Assembly (NCBI GenBank): GCA_963703145.1
Contig: OY969793.1
Span: 2,728,001-2,792,000 of the forward strand
Source of the DNA: Bog-756 sp963703145
Lineage (GTDB): Bacteria; Actinomycetota; Acidimicrobiia; Acidimicrobiales; RAAP-2
Length of the DNA stretch: 64,000 nt
Direction of reading: 5' to 3'
Shown here: in pieces, positions 17,368 to 25,802 of the stretch
How positions within the stretch are numbered: the first letter of the stretch is position 1
Layout: each line of letters begins with the position of its first letter
Position numbers and translations under genes: made by a program
The notes under the pieces: generated by a model
Seen by the model: the letters and a program-made list of their open reading frames with translations, nothing else
What the model was told of the DNA's origin: nothing
The model's database searches: none

Positions 17368-20319
17368 TCAGTGCTTGTCGCTGGCCAGGTCCGGCTGGTG
17401 GGTCTTGAGCAGTCCCCCGACCACCGGGATCTCGGTCACGGCCTCGGCCCGGGCGATGGCCAGGCTGCTCCGGGCCAGGGGGAGGAACGGGCCGGTGACC
17501 ACGTAGCGGGGGTTCCACAGCGGGTCGTACTTCTGGTTGAACCGCCACAGGGACTCGATCTGGAGCGTCTCGCTGAAATGGTGCAGCACGTTGCGCTCGA
17601 GCGACGTCCACGGACCGTCACCGGACTCCCCGGCCACCACGGCCCGCATGGTGGCGAAGTTGAGGCCCAGCCCGCGCAGTCCCCGCTCGGCCATCCACTG
17701 GAGGGTCTCGATGATCACGAAGTCGGTGAGCCCGTTCGGGGCGTCGGGGTCGCTGGTGCGCCGCATCAGGTCGAGCGAGTACCCGTCGACCTGGGCGGCC
17801 GGCACGTACTGGTTGAAGGCCAGAGGCCGGTCGTCCTCGCCGAAGCACACCGCCAGCAGCAGGCCCTTGTCGCGAGGGTCGAAGATGCGGCTCAGGGTCA
17901 TGGAGTAGCCCCGCTCGGCCTCGCCCTGACGGGTCTCGGTCATCAGCTCGAGGAGTTGGCTCCTCACGTCGTCGGGCACGTCGTCGGTCGACTGGTAGCA
18001 CTCGACCCGGCAGCCCGCCTTCTTCATCCGGTTGTAGGCGCCGCGCAGGGACTTCATGGACTTGCCCTTGAGACTGAACTGGGTGGCGTCGACGATGGCC
18101 TCGTCGCCGATGTAGTGGTCGACCAGGCCGGCGGCGCGGTAGATGCCCAACCACGACTGGGAGGCGGCCAGCACGGACGGCTGCCAGTTGTTGGCCTGGG
18201 CCATGTCCATGACGTCGGACCACACCTCGGCCCGGTCCTGTGGCGGGCCGATGGGGTCGGGCGACACCAACATGACGCCGTTGATGACCGAGTAGGCCAC
18301 CAGGGAGTCGCCGGTGAAGAACCACGACTTGTCGTCGCGCAGCGCGAAGTAGTCGAGGGTGTCGCCCCCGTGGGTCTCGATGATGGAGCGGGCCCGCTCG
18401 AAGGCCTCCTCACGGGCGGTGCCGGTCCGACGCGACTCGCGACCCGGCACGGCGATCAGCAACAGCAGTACCAGCACCACGATGACGACCAGGAGGAACA
18501 CGGTGTCGAAGCGCTGGTGATGGCCGCTGGCCACGAGGTTCCCCACCCCGGCGGTGGCGGCGATGATGAACAGTCCGGCGGCGGCCATCCAGATGAACAC
18601 CCGGCTGACCCCCGTCGGTCGGACCCGGAAGTGCTGGTGCTCGATGAGGAGCCACAGGCAGAACAACAGGGCCAGGGTCGATCCCCACGGTGGGCGTCCC
18701 TGGATCAACCGGTCCGTGGTGGTGGCGACCAGGAGGACGATGGTGGCGACCCACACCGGGCGCAGGCCGCGGCGCACCCCGCGGGCCAGGCCCAGCAGCG
18801 CCAGCCCCCCGACCAACGCCTCGACCACGGACAGGGGATGGACGCCGAAGGGGAGCCAGTAGTCCACCGAGCGTGTGCTCTGGACATGCCACAGCGCGGC
18901 GAAGACCACGTTCAACAATCCCGACAGGAGGAGGATGCCGGCTGCCAGTCGTCGCACCCGCCGACGGACCACCCAGCGCTTGAGCCCGGAGTCGTTGAGG
19001 GGCCAGGTCGGGCCGTTGGGCAGCGCCCCGGCCACCGCCGTGGTCGTGAGGTCGACCTTGCCCGGGGCGAGGGCCAGGCGCTCCAAGAGGACCGGCGATC
19101 GGACCGGGTCCTCACGGAGCCACAGCTTCAGCCCGAGCACCGCACCACCGGTCAACTCCACGTAGGAGAAGCGGTTCACCGTGATGAAGGGGTGGGGAAG
19201 GCGCAGCCGGGAGGGCCGGCCGGCCACCGAGGCGGTGCCGCTGCCGGTGTTGGCGTAGAAGCCGTTCCCGACCACCGACAGCTCGGGTTCGTGGGTGTGG
19301 CCCGAGATCATCCCGGCGTAGCCCTGGGCCACCAGGCGAGCGGCGTCGGCACGCGGCGGGGCGTTGTGCATGGCCGGATCCGAACGGGCGCTGATGGCCG
19401 ACTCCCGCAGGGCACGGTTCACCCGCAACAAGGTGGCGCCCGCCGCCACGGCAGCCACCACCACGATGATGGCCACGAGGAGGCCGAACAACAAGAGCCA
19501 CCGCTGGGCGTGGTGGTGGAGGAGTTGGTGGACCCCGGGGAGGAAGGTGAGGAGCCGGAGCACGAGGATGGCCACGAACGGGACGGCGGCCAGCCACAGC
19601 TTCCCGACGATCTTCCGGTAGAACAACCGCGAGCCCATGAAGTCGGCCACGTCACCGTCCAACCACTGTACCCCCTCGAGCAGCGATCCCGACGACTGCC
19701 GGGACTCGACCTCGGGGAGGAGGTCGCGCACCACGTGGTGGCCGAAGGGGGTGTCGACCGGCGACCAGGGGTCCTCGAAGGCGTTGTAGGGATCGGCCTG
19801 GTTGCCGTGGACCACCCGGACCCGCTGGGGACCGTGGTCCGTGGCCACCACCAGGTCGCAGGCCAGGGCGGCATGCTCCATGCCCAGACGCTCCCGCAAC
19901 GCGGTGGCCGAGGGCCCGTGCCAGGCCAGCTGGCCGTCGTGGTTGCCCGACAGGACCACCACGTGGTGGTCCTGTCCCGAGGAGAACTCCGACACCGCCT
20001 CGGTGAACTGGGGGTGGGCGTCGAGGATCTTGTCGATGTCGGGTGGACCGGCCAGCATCTCGAAGCCGTCGCCGGCGATGACGAAGGCCGCGGGCCCGGC
20101 CACGCCGGCCAGCATGCGGGCGATCTCGTCGGCCACCGACGTCGACACCGGGGTGGCCACCGCCGGCAAATGGAGGTCGCTCACCACCAGGGTCCGGCTC
20201 CCGGCCGGCAGCTCGAGCTCGATCTGCTCGGCGATGAGGAAGGGGGCCGGCGGCTCCACCTCCTCGATGTCGGCTACATCGTCGACCGCCGTCACCGGCG
20301 GCGTCACGGTGTCCGTCAA
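17368..20319 (-). CDS. Metallophosphoesterase fused to MprF/LysX-like aminoacyl-phosphatidylglycerol transferase module
   Basis: 983 residues. The N-terminal third is a calcineurin-like phosphoesterase (VVSDLHL, AGDGFEM, GNHD, VHGN, GHTHE) interrupted by two membrane spans around residues 225-310. Several further spans occupy about 440-640. The last 330 residues (from about EEAFERARSIIETHGGDTLD) are a DUF2156/LPG-synthase domain, with DKSWFFTGDSLVAYSV, SPDPIGP and GRRGAYNRM-like elements. In MprF and mycobacterial LysX this domain transfers lysine from Lys-tRNA to phosphatidylglycerol. The ATG at 20319 overlaps the lysS stop (ATGA). I found no published architecture in memory that joins a phosphoesterase to this domain, so the phosphoesterase substrate (perhaps a lipid phosphate) is unknown. 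Confidence 0.83.
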   Translation of the reverse strand: MTDTVTPPVTAVDDVADIEEVEPPAPFLIAEQIELELPAGSRTLVVSDLHLPAVATPVSTSVADEIARMLAGVAGPAAFVIAGDGFEMLAGPPDIDKILDAHPQFTEAVSEFSSGQDHHVVVLSGNHDGQLAWHGPSATALRERLGMEHAALACDLVVATDHGPQRVRVVHGNQADPYNAFEDPWSPVDTPFGHHVVRDLLPEVESRQSSGSLLEGVQWLDGDVADFMGSRLFYRKIVGKLWLAAVPFVAILVLRLLTFLPGVHQLLHHHAQRWLLLFGLLVAIIVVVAAVAAGATLLRVNRALRESAISARSDPAMHNAPPRADAARLVAQGYAGMISGHTHEPELSVVGNGFYANTGSGTASVAGRPSRLRLPHPFITVNRFSYVELTGGAVLGLKLWLREDPVRSPVLLERLALAPGKVDLTTTAVAGALPNGPTWPLNDSGLKRWVVRRRVRRLAAGILLLSGLLNVVFAALWHVQSTRSVDYWLPFGVHPLSVVEALVGGLALLGLARGVRRGLRPVWVATIVLLVATTTDRLIQGRPPWGSTLALLFCLWLLIEHQHFRVRPTGVSRVFIWMAAAGLFIIAATAGVGNLVASGHHQRFDTVFLLVVIVVLVLLLLIAVPGRESRRTGTAREEAFERARSIIETHGGDTLDYFALRDDKSWFFTGDSLVAYSVINGVMLVSPDPIGPPQDRAEVWSDVMDMAQANNWQPSVLAASQSWLGIYRAAGLVDHYIGDEAIVDATQFSLKGKSMKSLRGAYNRMKKAGCRVECYQSTDDVPDDVRSQLLELMTETRQGEAERGYSMTLSRIFDPRDKGLLLAVCFGEDDRPLAFNQYVPAAQVDGYSLDLMRRTSDPDAPNGLTDFVIIETLQWMAERGLRGLGLNFATMRAVVAGESGDGPWTSLERNVLHHFSETLQIESLWRFNQKYDPLWNPRYVVTGPFLPLARSSLAIARAEAVTEIPVVGGLLKTHQPDLASDKH

Positions 20320-21827
20320 CTGGTGGCCTCCGGCCGCATCATGGGGAAGAGGATGACGTCCCGGATGGCCTCCACCTCGCTGATCAGCATCACTAACCGG
20401 TCCACCCCGATGCCGATGCCCGAGGTCGGCGGCAGGCCGTACTCGAGGGCCCGGACGAAGGCCAGGTCGGCCGGGTGGGCCTCCAGATCGCCTCGGGCGA
20501 CGGCCTCGGCCTCACCGCGGAACCGCTCTTGTTGCTCCTCGGGGATGTTCAGCTCGCTGTAGCCGTTGGCGAACTCCTTGGCATCGATGGCCAGTTCGAA
20601 ACGGTCGGCCATGGTCGGGTCGTCCGGGGTCTGGCGGGCCAGCGGTGAGACCTCGACCGGGAAGCCGCACACGAAGACGGGGTTGGCCACCGTTGGCAGG
20701 AGGATGGTGTCGTAGAGCTCGAAGATGAGCTTGCCCGACCCCCATTCGGGGAGGAAGTCGACATCGTGCTCCTCGCACACGGCACGCACGTCGGCGACGG
20801 GGTCGCTCGGGTGCAGCCGGCGGCCGACGGCCTCTTCCAACCAGTCCAGCAGCTGTCGGCGGGGCCACGGCGGGGTCAGGTCGAGGTCCCGGCCGCCCAC
20901 CGTGAACGTGAGGCGGCCGGTGGCGGCCTCGGCCGCGCCGGTGATGAGCCGCTCGGTCAGGTCCATCCCGTCGTGGACGTCGCCGAAGGCCCGGTAGGCC
21001 TCGAGGGCGGTGAACTCGGGGCTGTGGCGGGTGTCCACCCCCTCGTTGCGGAAGTTGCGGGCGATCTCGAAGACCCGTTCGTAGCCCCCGACCACCAGGC
21101 GCTTGAGATAGAGCTCGGGTGCGATCCGCAGGCTCAGATCGATGTCCAGCGCGTTGGAGTGGGTCATGAACGGCCGGGCCAGGGCGCCGCCGGCCTGGGG
21201 CTGGAGGATCGGGGTGTCGACCTCGACGAAGTCCTCGGCCATCAACTGGCGGCGCAGGGAGGCAACCGCCTTGAACCGGATGTCGAAGACCGCCCGGGAA
21301 TCGGCGTTGGCCAGGAGGTCGATCTCCCGTTGCCGATACCGGGTGTCGGTCTCGGACAGCCCGTGCCACTTGTCGGGGAGGGGCCGGAGGGACTTGGACA
21401 GCAGCCACAGCTCGGTCACATCGACCGAGAGCTCGCCCCGCCGGCTGGTGATGGCCTCCCCCTCGGCGCCCACCCAGTCACCCAGGTCGAGGTTGGCGAG
21501 CACGGTCGTTGCCTGCTCGGAGAGGGCCGACACCTGCATGAGCAGCTGGATGGAGCCGGTCACGTCGGTGAGCGTGGCAAACGACAGCTTGCCGTGGCCG
21601 CGCATGGACGTGATCCGACCGGCCATGCGCACGACCTCGCCGGTACGGGTATCGGGCGCCAGTTCGTCGTGCCGCTCGTGGAGTTCCTGGGCGGTGGCGG
21701 TCCGGTCGAAGCGGATCGGATAGGGGTCGATTCCTTGGGCGGCGAGAGCATCTCGCTTCTTCCGGCGCTCGGCGCTGAGGGCGTCGACCGTCCCCGATTC
21801 GGATTCCTCGCCACTGGGGCCTGTCAC
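20316..21827 (-). CDS. lysS: Lysyl-tRNA synthetase, class II
   Basis: 503 residues, starting at the ATG at 21827, normal for bacterial LysRS. An OB-fold anticodon-binding domain (VRMAGRITSMRGHGKLSFAT) precedes the class II core. The core has motif 1 around FVEVDTPILQPQAGG, motif 2 RNFRNEGVDTRHSPEFTALE and motif 3 SGIGIGVDRLVM. It charges tRNA-Lys with lysine. Its last four bases overlap the start of the MprF-like fusion. The arrangement resembles a split version of mycobacterial LysX, in which the MprF-like and LysRS modules are one polypeptide. It may be the housekeeping LysRS or a second copy dedicated to lipid lysylation; a whole-genome view is needed to tell. Confidence 0.93.
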   Translation of the reverse strand: MTGPSGEESESGTVDALSAERRKKRDALAAQGIDPYPIRFDRTATAQELHERHDELAPDTRTGEVVRMAGRITSMRGHGKLSFATLTDVTGSIQLLMQVSALSEQATTVLANLDLGDWVGAEGEAITSRRGELSVDVTELWLLSKSLRPLPDKWHGLSETDTRYRQREIDLLANADSRAVFDIRFKAVASLRRQLMAEDFVEVDTPILQPQAGGALARPFMTHSNALDIDLSLRIAPELYLKRLVVGGYERVFEIARNFRNEGVDTRHSPEFTALEAYRAFGDVHDGMDLTERLITGAAEAATGRLTFTVGGRDLDLTPPWPRRQLLDWLEEAVGRRLHPSDPVADVRAVCEEHDVDFLPEWGSGKLIFELYDTILLPTVANPVFVCGFPVEVSPLARQTPDDPTMADRFELAIDAKEFANGYSELNIPEEQQERFRGEAEAVARGDLEAHPADLAFVRALEYGLPPTSGIGIGVDRLVMLISEVEAIRDVILFPMMRPEATS

Positions 21828-21910
21828 GATTTCGCCCTCTTCCCCGGGTTCCCCCGTTGCTCAACCCCTACTTGGACTCCGCTGGTGGCTATCTTAGGCA
21901 GAGACTTTTC

Positions 21911-23227
21911 ATGAGAGACCTTGCTGTCAACATTGACCTCATAACCGGTTGGTTCCCGCTGACGGTGGTGATCGTTGCCATCGCCTCGGTCGTGTTGTCC
22001 GTGGGTTGGCACGATGGCGCATGGAAATGGCAGCTCCCCATCGGCATTCCGGTGAGCTTCGTCCTCACCGTCCTGACCGGGGTGGCCATCCACGTGTTCA
22101 ACCTGGTGCCGGCCGAATTCCCCCAGTCGTTCTACCTGTGGGCCTGGCTGATCTGGTTCTCATTGGTCATCATCGTGCTGGGCTGGACCCGCGCCCACTG
22201 GATCCTCCGCACCTTCTCGGTGCTGGCCCTGGTCTTCTCGGTGATCGCGGCCTTCACCGTCATCAACCAGTCCTACGACTACTACCCCACCCTGGCCCGC
22301 CTGCTCGGCAAGAACGCCGCCGACTTCACCAACCTCCCCGAGCTGAAGGCCATCCGCACCGAGGTGCGACGGACCGGCAAGCTCCCCAACCACGGTGAGA
22401 CCATCGGCATCACCATCCCGGCGACCAAGTCCAAGTTCAAGACGGGCCAGGCCTACGTCTACCTACCCCCGGCCTGGTTCAAGAACCCCGAGCCCCAGCT
22501 GCCCATGATCGAGCTGATCGCCGGTGTGCCCGGCTCACCGTCGGACTGGACCCGCGCCGGCTACGCCGACACCACCGCCACAGCGTTCGCCGAACAGCAC
22601 CACGGCGTGGCGCCCCTCGTGGTCATCCCGGACAACAACGGCCTGTTGACGCCCGACACCGAGTGCTCCAACAGTGTCTTCGGGAACGCCGAGACCTACC
22701 TCGTCACCGACGTGCCCAATTTCATGCAGACCAATTTCAACGCGGCCATCGGCAAGCACTCCCTGGCCGTTGCCGGCCTGTCCGCCGGCGGTACGTGCGC
22801 GTCCATGCTGGCCCTGCGGAACCCGTCGACCTTCTCGATCTTCGCGTCGTACTCGGGCTACTCGTCCCCGACCTACATCAGCGACGACGAGAGCCAGACC
22901 ATCACCCAGCTGTACCACGGCTCCCGGCAGAGCTACGAGGCCCACGACCCCGGGCACCTGCTGTCCACCACCCGGTTCCCCGGCCTGTCGGGGTGGTTCA
23001 CGGCCGGACAGCAGGACCCCCAGGCGCTGGCTTCGGCCAAGCAGCTGTCCGACCTGGCCGTCAAGGCCGGCATGACCCAGGTGTGCCTCTCGACGCCGGC
23101 CGGGGGGCACGACTTCGTCTTCTGGGCGGCCGCCTTCAAGCTCTCGCTCCCGTGGCTGTCGTGGAAGCTGGGACTGACCCCCGCACCGAAGGACGTGGCG
23201 TCGCACTGCACGCCGCCGATCCCCTGA
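21911..23227 (+). CDS. Membrane-anchored esterase (antigen 85 / esterase D-like)
   Basis: 438 residues if the ATG at 21911 is used; translation could begin upstream at 21857. Four hydrophobic spans occupy about the first 125 residues (LITGWFPLTVVIVAIASVV onwards), followed by a family-typical 'TVINQSYDYYPTLARLLG' segment. The catalytic alpha/beta-hydrolase domain has GLSAGGT (nucleophile Ser), and a late GGHDFVFW supplies the likely His. This arrangement is seen in actinobacterial membrane esterases related to the mycolyl/antigen 85 fold. It is divergent from lysS and near the MprF-like gene, so action on envelope lipids is plausible but unproven. A paralogue lies at 32035-33327. Confidence 0.82.
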   Translation: MRDLAVNIDLITGWFPLTVVIVAIASVVLSVGWHDGAWKWQLPIGIPVSFVLTVLTGVAIHVFNLVPAEFPQSFYLWAWLIWFSLVIIVLGWTRAHWILRTFSVLALVFSVIAAFTVINQSYDYYPTLARLLGKNAADFTNLPELKAIRTEVRRTGKLPNHGETIGITIPATKSKFKTGQAYVYLPPAWFKNPEPQLPMIELIAGVPGSPSDWTRAGYADTTATAFAEQHHGVAPLVVIPDNNGLLTPDTECSNSVFGNAETYLVTDVPNFMQTNFNAAIGKHSLAVAGLSAGGTCASMLALRNPSTFSIFASYSGYSSPTYISDDESQTITQLYHGSRQSYEAHDPGHLLSTTRFPGLSGWFTAGQQDPQALASAKQLSDLAVKAGMTQVCLSTPAGGHDFVFWAAAFKLSLPWLSWKLGLTPAPKDVASHCTPPIP

Positions 23228-23251
23228 GCCGCACCGGTCCCCCGTTTACCG

Positions 23252-23280
23252 TTGACGCTCGGAGTGGGTCGCCTTATGCT
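23252..23280 (+). promoter_or_regulatory. Sigma-A-type promoter of the tRNA-Lys gene
   Basis: TTGACG (23252-23257) and TATGCT (23275-23280) are separated by exactly 17 bp, and the -10 box ends 6 bp before the first base of the tRNA. This is the clearest housekeeping promoter in the window. Confidence 0.75.
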
Positions 23281-23286
23281 GCCCGG

Positions 23287-23362
23287 GCGCCCCTAGCTCA
23301 ACGGTAGAGCAGCAGATTCTTAATCTGCAGGTTCCTGGGTTCGAGTCCGGGGGGGCGCACCA
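23287..23362 (+). tRNA. tRNA-Lys (anticodon CTT)
   Basis: A 76-nt cloverleaf. Acceptor GCGCCCC (23287-23293) pairs with GGGGCGC (23352-23358), followed by discriminator A and an encoded CCA. The D arm holds AGCTCAACGGTAGAGCA. The anticodon stem GCAGA/TCTGC encloses TTCTTAA, so the anticodon is CTT. The T arm contains GGTTCGAGTCC. It lies about 1.5 kb from lysS and the lysyl-transferase gene, unusually close to its own synthetase. Confidence 0.95.
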
Positions 23363-23364
23363 GG

Positions 23365-23388
23365 GACGGCGGGGTCGGCCCCGTCGTC
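23365..23388. terminator. Hairpin between tRNA-Lys and the convergent SRPBCC gene
   Basis: GACGGCGGGG (23365-23374) pairs with CCCCGTCGTC (23379-23388) with one G-T wobble and a four-base loop. It begins 3 nt after the tRNA CCA and touches the stop codon of the convergent gene, so it can end both transcripts. Confidence 0.65.
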
Positions 23389-23845
23389 AGAGTTGCTCGA
23401 TCCGCCGGCGGAAGCCGGCCACGGTCATCTCCACGACGCGGTCGTGTCCCCACTGGAGCACCGGGCGTCCGAGTCGGCTGGCCAGCCGCATGGCGGGCTG
23501 GCGCATCTCCACCGTCCACGCCGCGTCCACCCACGTGCCGTCACCGTCGGGCCGGAAGTCGAGCTGCGAATCGCCGGTCAGGTCGCCGCCGATGATGGCC
23601 GAGAGGTGGAGGGGCCGCCGGCACTCGACGACCTCGATGCGCAACCGCATGCGGTATGGGACCGGCGGGTTGACCACACCGTGGAGCACCGACCCGAGGG
23701 ACAGGCCCTCGCCCTCGACGCGGAGATCGGTGAGCCACGGCCACCAGCGCTCGAACTGGTCGAGCTCTTCGAGCTGTCGCCAGAGCAGGTCGGGCGCCAG
23801 GGGGAACCCGTGGCCCTGGTGGTAGGTGAAGACCGGCGCCGCCAT
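23387..23845 (-). CDS. SRPBCC (START-like) family protein
   Basis: 152 residues from the ATG at 23845. The sequence opens with YHQGHGFPLAPDLLWRQLEE, which suits the first strand and helix of a polyketide-cyclase/START fold, followed by FERWWPWL. Alternating strands (LHGVVNPPVPYRMRLRIEVV; LSAIIGGDLTGDSQLDF) and a C-terminal helix (RVVEMTVAGFRRRIEQL) complete the fold. Such proteins bind a small hydrophobic ligand or membrane lipid. It lies 10 nt downstream of the luciferase-like oxidoreductase gene, with the same orientation, so they are probably co-transcribed. No specific substrate is evident. Confidence 0.75.
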   Translation of the reverse strand: MAAPVFTYHQGHGFPLAPDLLWRQLEELDQFERWWPWLTDLRVEGEGLSLGSVLHGVVNPPVPYRMRLRIEVVECRRPLHLSAIIGGDLTGDSQLDFRPDGDGTWVDAAWTVEMRQPAMRLASRLGRPVLQWGHDRVVEMTVAGFRRRIEQL

Positions 23846-23855
23846 GGGGACAAGG

Positions 23856-24842
23856 CTAGGGGCCGCCGGCCAGGTGGCGGCCTGAGCCGCCGTCTGTCGC
23901 CCACAGTTCCCGCAGCACCGGCAGGACCCCCTCGGCCAACCCGGTGATCTGGTGGCGGGCCTCGGACGGGGTGACCCCGGGGAGGTGGACCCGGAGGTTG
24001 AGGGCGTCCGCGCCTGACGCCCGCCAGGTCGAGTGGAGGCGGCGGGCCAGCTCATCGGGCCCGACGGCGGACGCCGTCTGGTCGTCGGAGTCGGTGACCG
24101 AGGTGCGGGCGTAGCCCTCGTAGACGGCACGCTGGCGTGACACGAGCTCGGCGTGCGGCGCTCCGATCCACGCCCGGCGGATGAGCACCTTGGGGCCGGA
24201 GCCGGCCGCGGCGTCATAGGCATCACAGATGGTCCGCAACCGCTCCACGCCGGACATGCCCTCGCACAGGATGCCCGCCCCGCTGGCTGCAGCCCGACGG
24301 GCCGCACCGGTCGAGGCCGCCGCGCTCAGCACCGGGACGGGCGACCCTGCACAACGCTGCAGCGCCCGGTCGCCCTCGAGCTCACCCAGATCGCGGCCAG
24401 CCAGGAGGTCCACGATCCGGGGCAACCTGGCCTTGAACAGGGGGACGGCCTCGTCGAGGGGGATCTCCATCACCGAGAAGTCGAGCGGCAGCGCCCCGGC
24501 CGCCACGCCGAGGCCCACCCGGCCGGGATGACGGGCGTCGAGCCAGGCGATCTCCTCGGCCACCTGGGCCGTCGGGCGGAGGGGCAGCAACAGCGGGCAG
24601 GGTGCCGCCCACCCGAGGTCGTTCTCCTCGAGGATGAACGACACCATCTGGAGGGGGTTGGGCAGGTAGCCGGCGAACCCGCCGTGGTGCTCGCTGGTCA
24701 TGACACCGTCGAACCCGCCCGCCAGGCCCAGGGCGGCCTGGTCGCAGAGCTCGCGGACCACCCCGCCGGCATCGAGCTCGTTATGGGGATAGAGCCGGAG
24801 GGAGACGGACCCCGGCGCGAACGGGGCGAGGTCCCCTCTCAT
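23856..24842 (-). CDS. Luciferase-like (LLM class) flavin/F420-dependent oxidoreductase
   Basis: 328 residues using the ATG at 24842 (MRGDLAPFAPGSVSLRLYPH); the frame is open further upstream but that part lacks domain character. A TIM-barrel of the bacterial luciferase superfamily is suggested by GFDGVMTSEHHGGFAGYLPN near residue 50, EEIAWLDARHPGRVGLGVA, and a C-terminal SGADALNLRVHLPG. Actinobacterial members often use coenzyme F420, others FMN; the cofactor cannot be decided by eye. It lies 22 nt after an SDR gene and 10 nt before an SRPBCC gene, all on the minus strand, forming a small operon of unknown substrate. Confidence 0.83.
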   Translation of the reverse strand: MRGDLAPFAPGSVSLRLYPHNELDAGGVVRELCDQAALGLAGGFDGVMTSEHHGGFAGYLPNPLQMVSFILEENDLGWAAPCPLLLPLRPTAQVAEEIAWLDARHPGRVGLGVAAGALPLDFSVMEIPLDEAVPLFKARLPRIVDLLAGRDLGELEGDRALQRCAGSPVPVLSAAASTGAARRAAASGAGILCEGMSGVERLRTICDAYDAAAGSGPKVLIRRAWIGAPHAELVSRQRAVYEGYARTSVTDSDDQTASAVGPDELARRLHSTWRASGADALNLRVHLPGVTPSEARHQITGLAEGVLPVLRELWATDGGSGRHLAGGP

Positions 24843-24864
24843 CGGTGCCCGTGCCGGCCCACGG

Positions 24865-25719
24865 TCATCGGCCTGACGGGCCGGCCAGCGGGGCCCCACC
24901 GGGTTGGCCGATGGCCGAGGGGCTGAACGGCGACCACGAGCCGGTCGAGACGTGGTTGCCGGCATCCACGTCGAGGAGCACCCCGGTGATCGAGCCGGCC
25001 TCGTCAGACAAGAGGAAGGCCACGGCGGCGGCGATGTCGTCGGGCGCGGTCAGCCGTCCGAGCAGGAGGTTGTCACCGGCGGCCCGGCCGTCGTCCCCCT
25101 CCCACATCGGACGGGTGGCCTCGGTCCGGGTGAGGCCGGGGCTGACGGCGTTGACCCGCACGCCCCGGGCGCCCAGTTCGTGGGCCAAGGTCCTGGTCAG
25201 GGCGTTGAGCGCCGACTTGGCGGCGGCGTAGGCCGCCATCGACGGCGTGGTCTTCTTCGGCGAGCCGCTCGAGATGTTGACGATCGAACCGCCTTCCTCG
25301 GCCAGTCCCCGGGCCATGGCCTCCTGGATGAGGGCCAGCGCCGGCCAGGTGTTGACGGCCAGGGTGTCGAGGAAGGCCTCCCGGTCCACGGACAGCGCCG
25401 AACCGATGTAGTTGGCCCCGCCCACGGCGTTCACCAGCAGATCGATCCGGCCGAACCGCTGGAGCGCGGTGTCGACCAGCCGGGCGGGGACCTCGGGGTC
25501 CTCAGCGGAGCCAGCAACAGCCACCACATCGAGCCCCTCGGCGCGCAGAGCCTGTTCGCTGTCCCGGAGCCGGCCTTCGGTGCGGGCGTTGATCACCACC
25601 GATGCCCCCTCGAGGGCCAGACGGCGGGCCGAAGCGGTGCCGATCCCCGGGTTGGTCGATGCGCCGGTCACGATCGCCACCCTGCCCTTGAAGCGGTGTC
25701 CGAATGTGGCCTCGTCCAT
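24865..25719 (-). CDS. SDR-family NAD(P)-dependent oxidoreductase
   Basis: 284 residues from the ATG at 25719, chosen because an AGGGGGG ribosome site ends six bases upstream; ATG at 25725 is an alternative. It has the classical SDR cofactor motif (VAIVTGASTNPGIGTASA), NAVGG in place of NAG, the catalytic Ser in IVNISSGS, and YAAAK (catalytic Tyr-Lys). The C-terminal AAAVAFLLSDEAGSITGVLL is typical of FabG-like dehydrogenases. Substrate not predictable. It precedes the LLM oxidoreductase gene on the same strand. Confidence 0.88.
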   Translation of the reverse strand: MDEATFGHRFKGRVAIVTGASTNPGIGTASARRLALEGASVVINARTEGRLRDSEQALRAEGLDVVAVAGSAEDPEVPARLVDTALQRFGRIDLLVNAVGGANYIGSALSVDREAFLDTLAVNTWPALALIQEAMARGLAEEGGSIVNISSGSPKKTTPSMAAYAAAKSALNALTRTLAHELGARGVRVNAVSPGLTRTEATRPMWEGDDGRAAGDNLLLGRLTAPDDIAAAVAFLLSDEAGSITGVLLDVDAGNHVSTGSWSPFSPSAIGQPGGAPLAGPSGR

Positions 25720-25802
25720 GGCCATCCCCCCTGGGTCTCGGTCGACCATCGGGCCGCCCGCACCGAAGCTAGGCGCGAACCCCGCCTCCGGGTGACGACC
25801 GG

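Noticed and set aside
17356..20562. A 1068-codon open frame on the plus strand opposite the phosphoesterase-lysyltransferase gene
   Set aside because: It is rich in Gly, His, Arg and Gln with no domain, as expected for the complement of a high-GC gene; the minus-strand frame has clear motifs.
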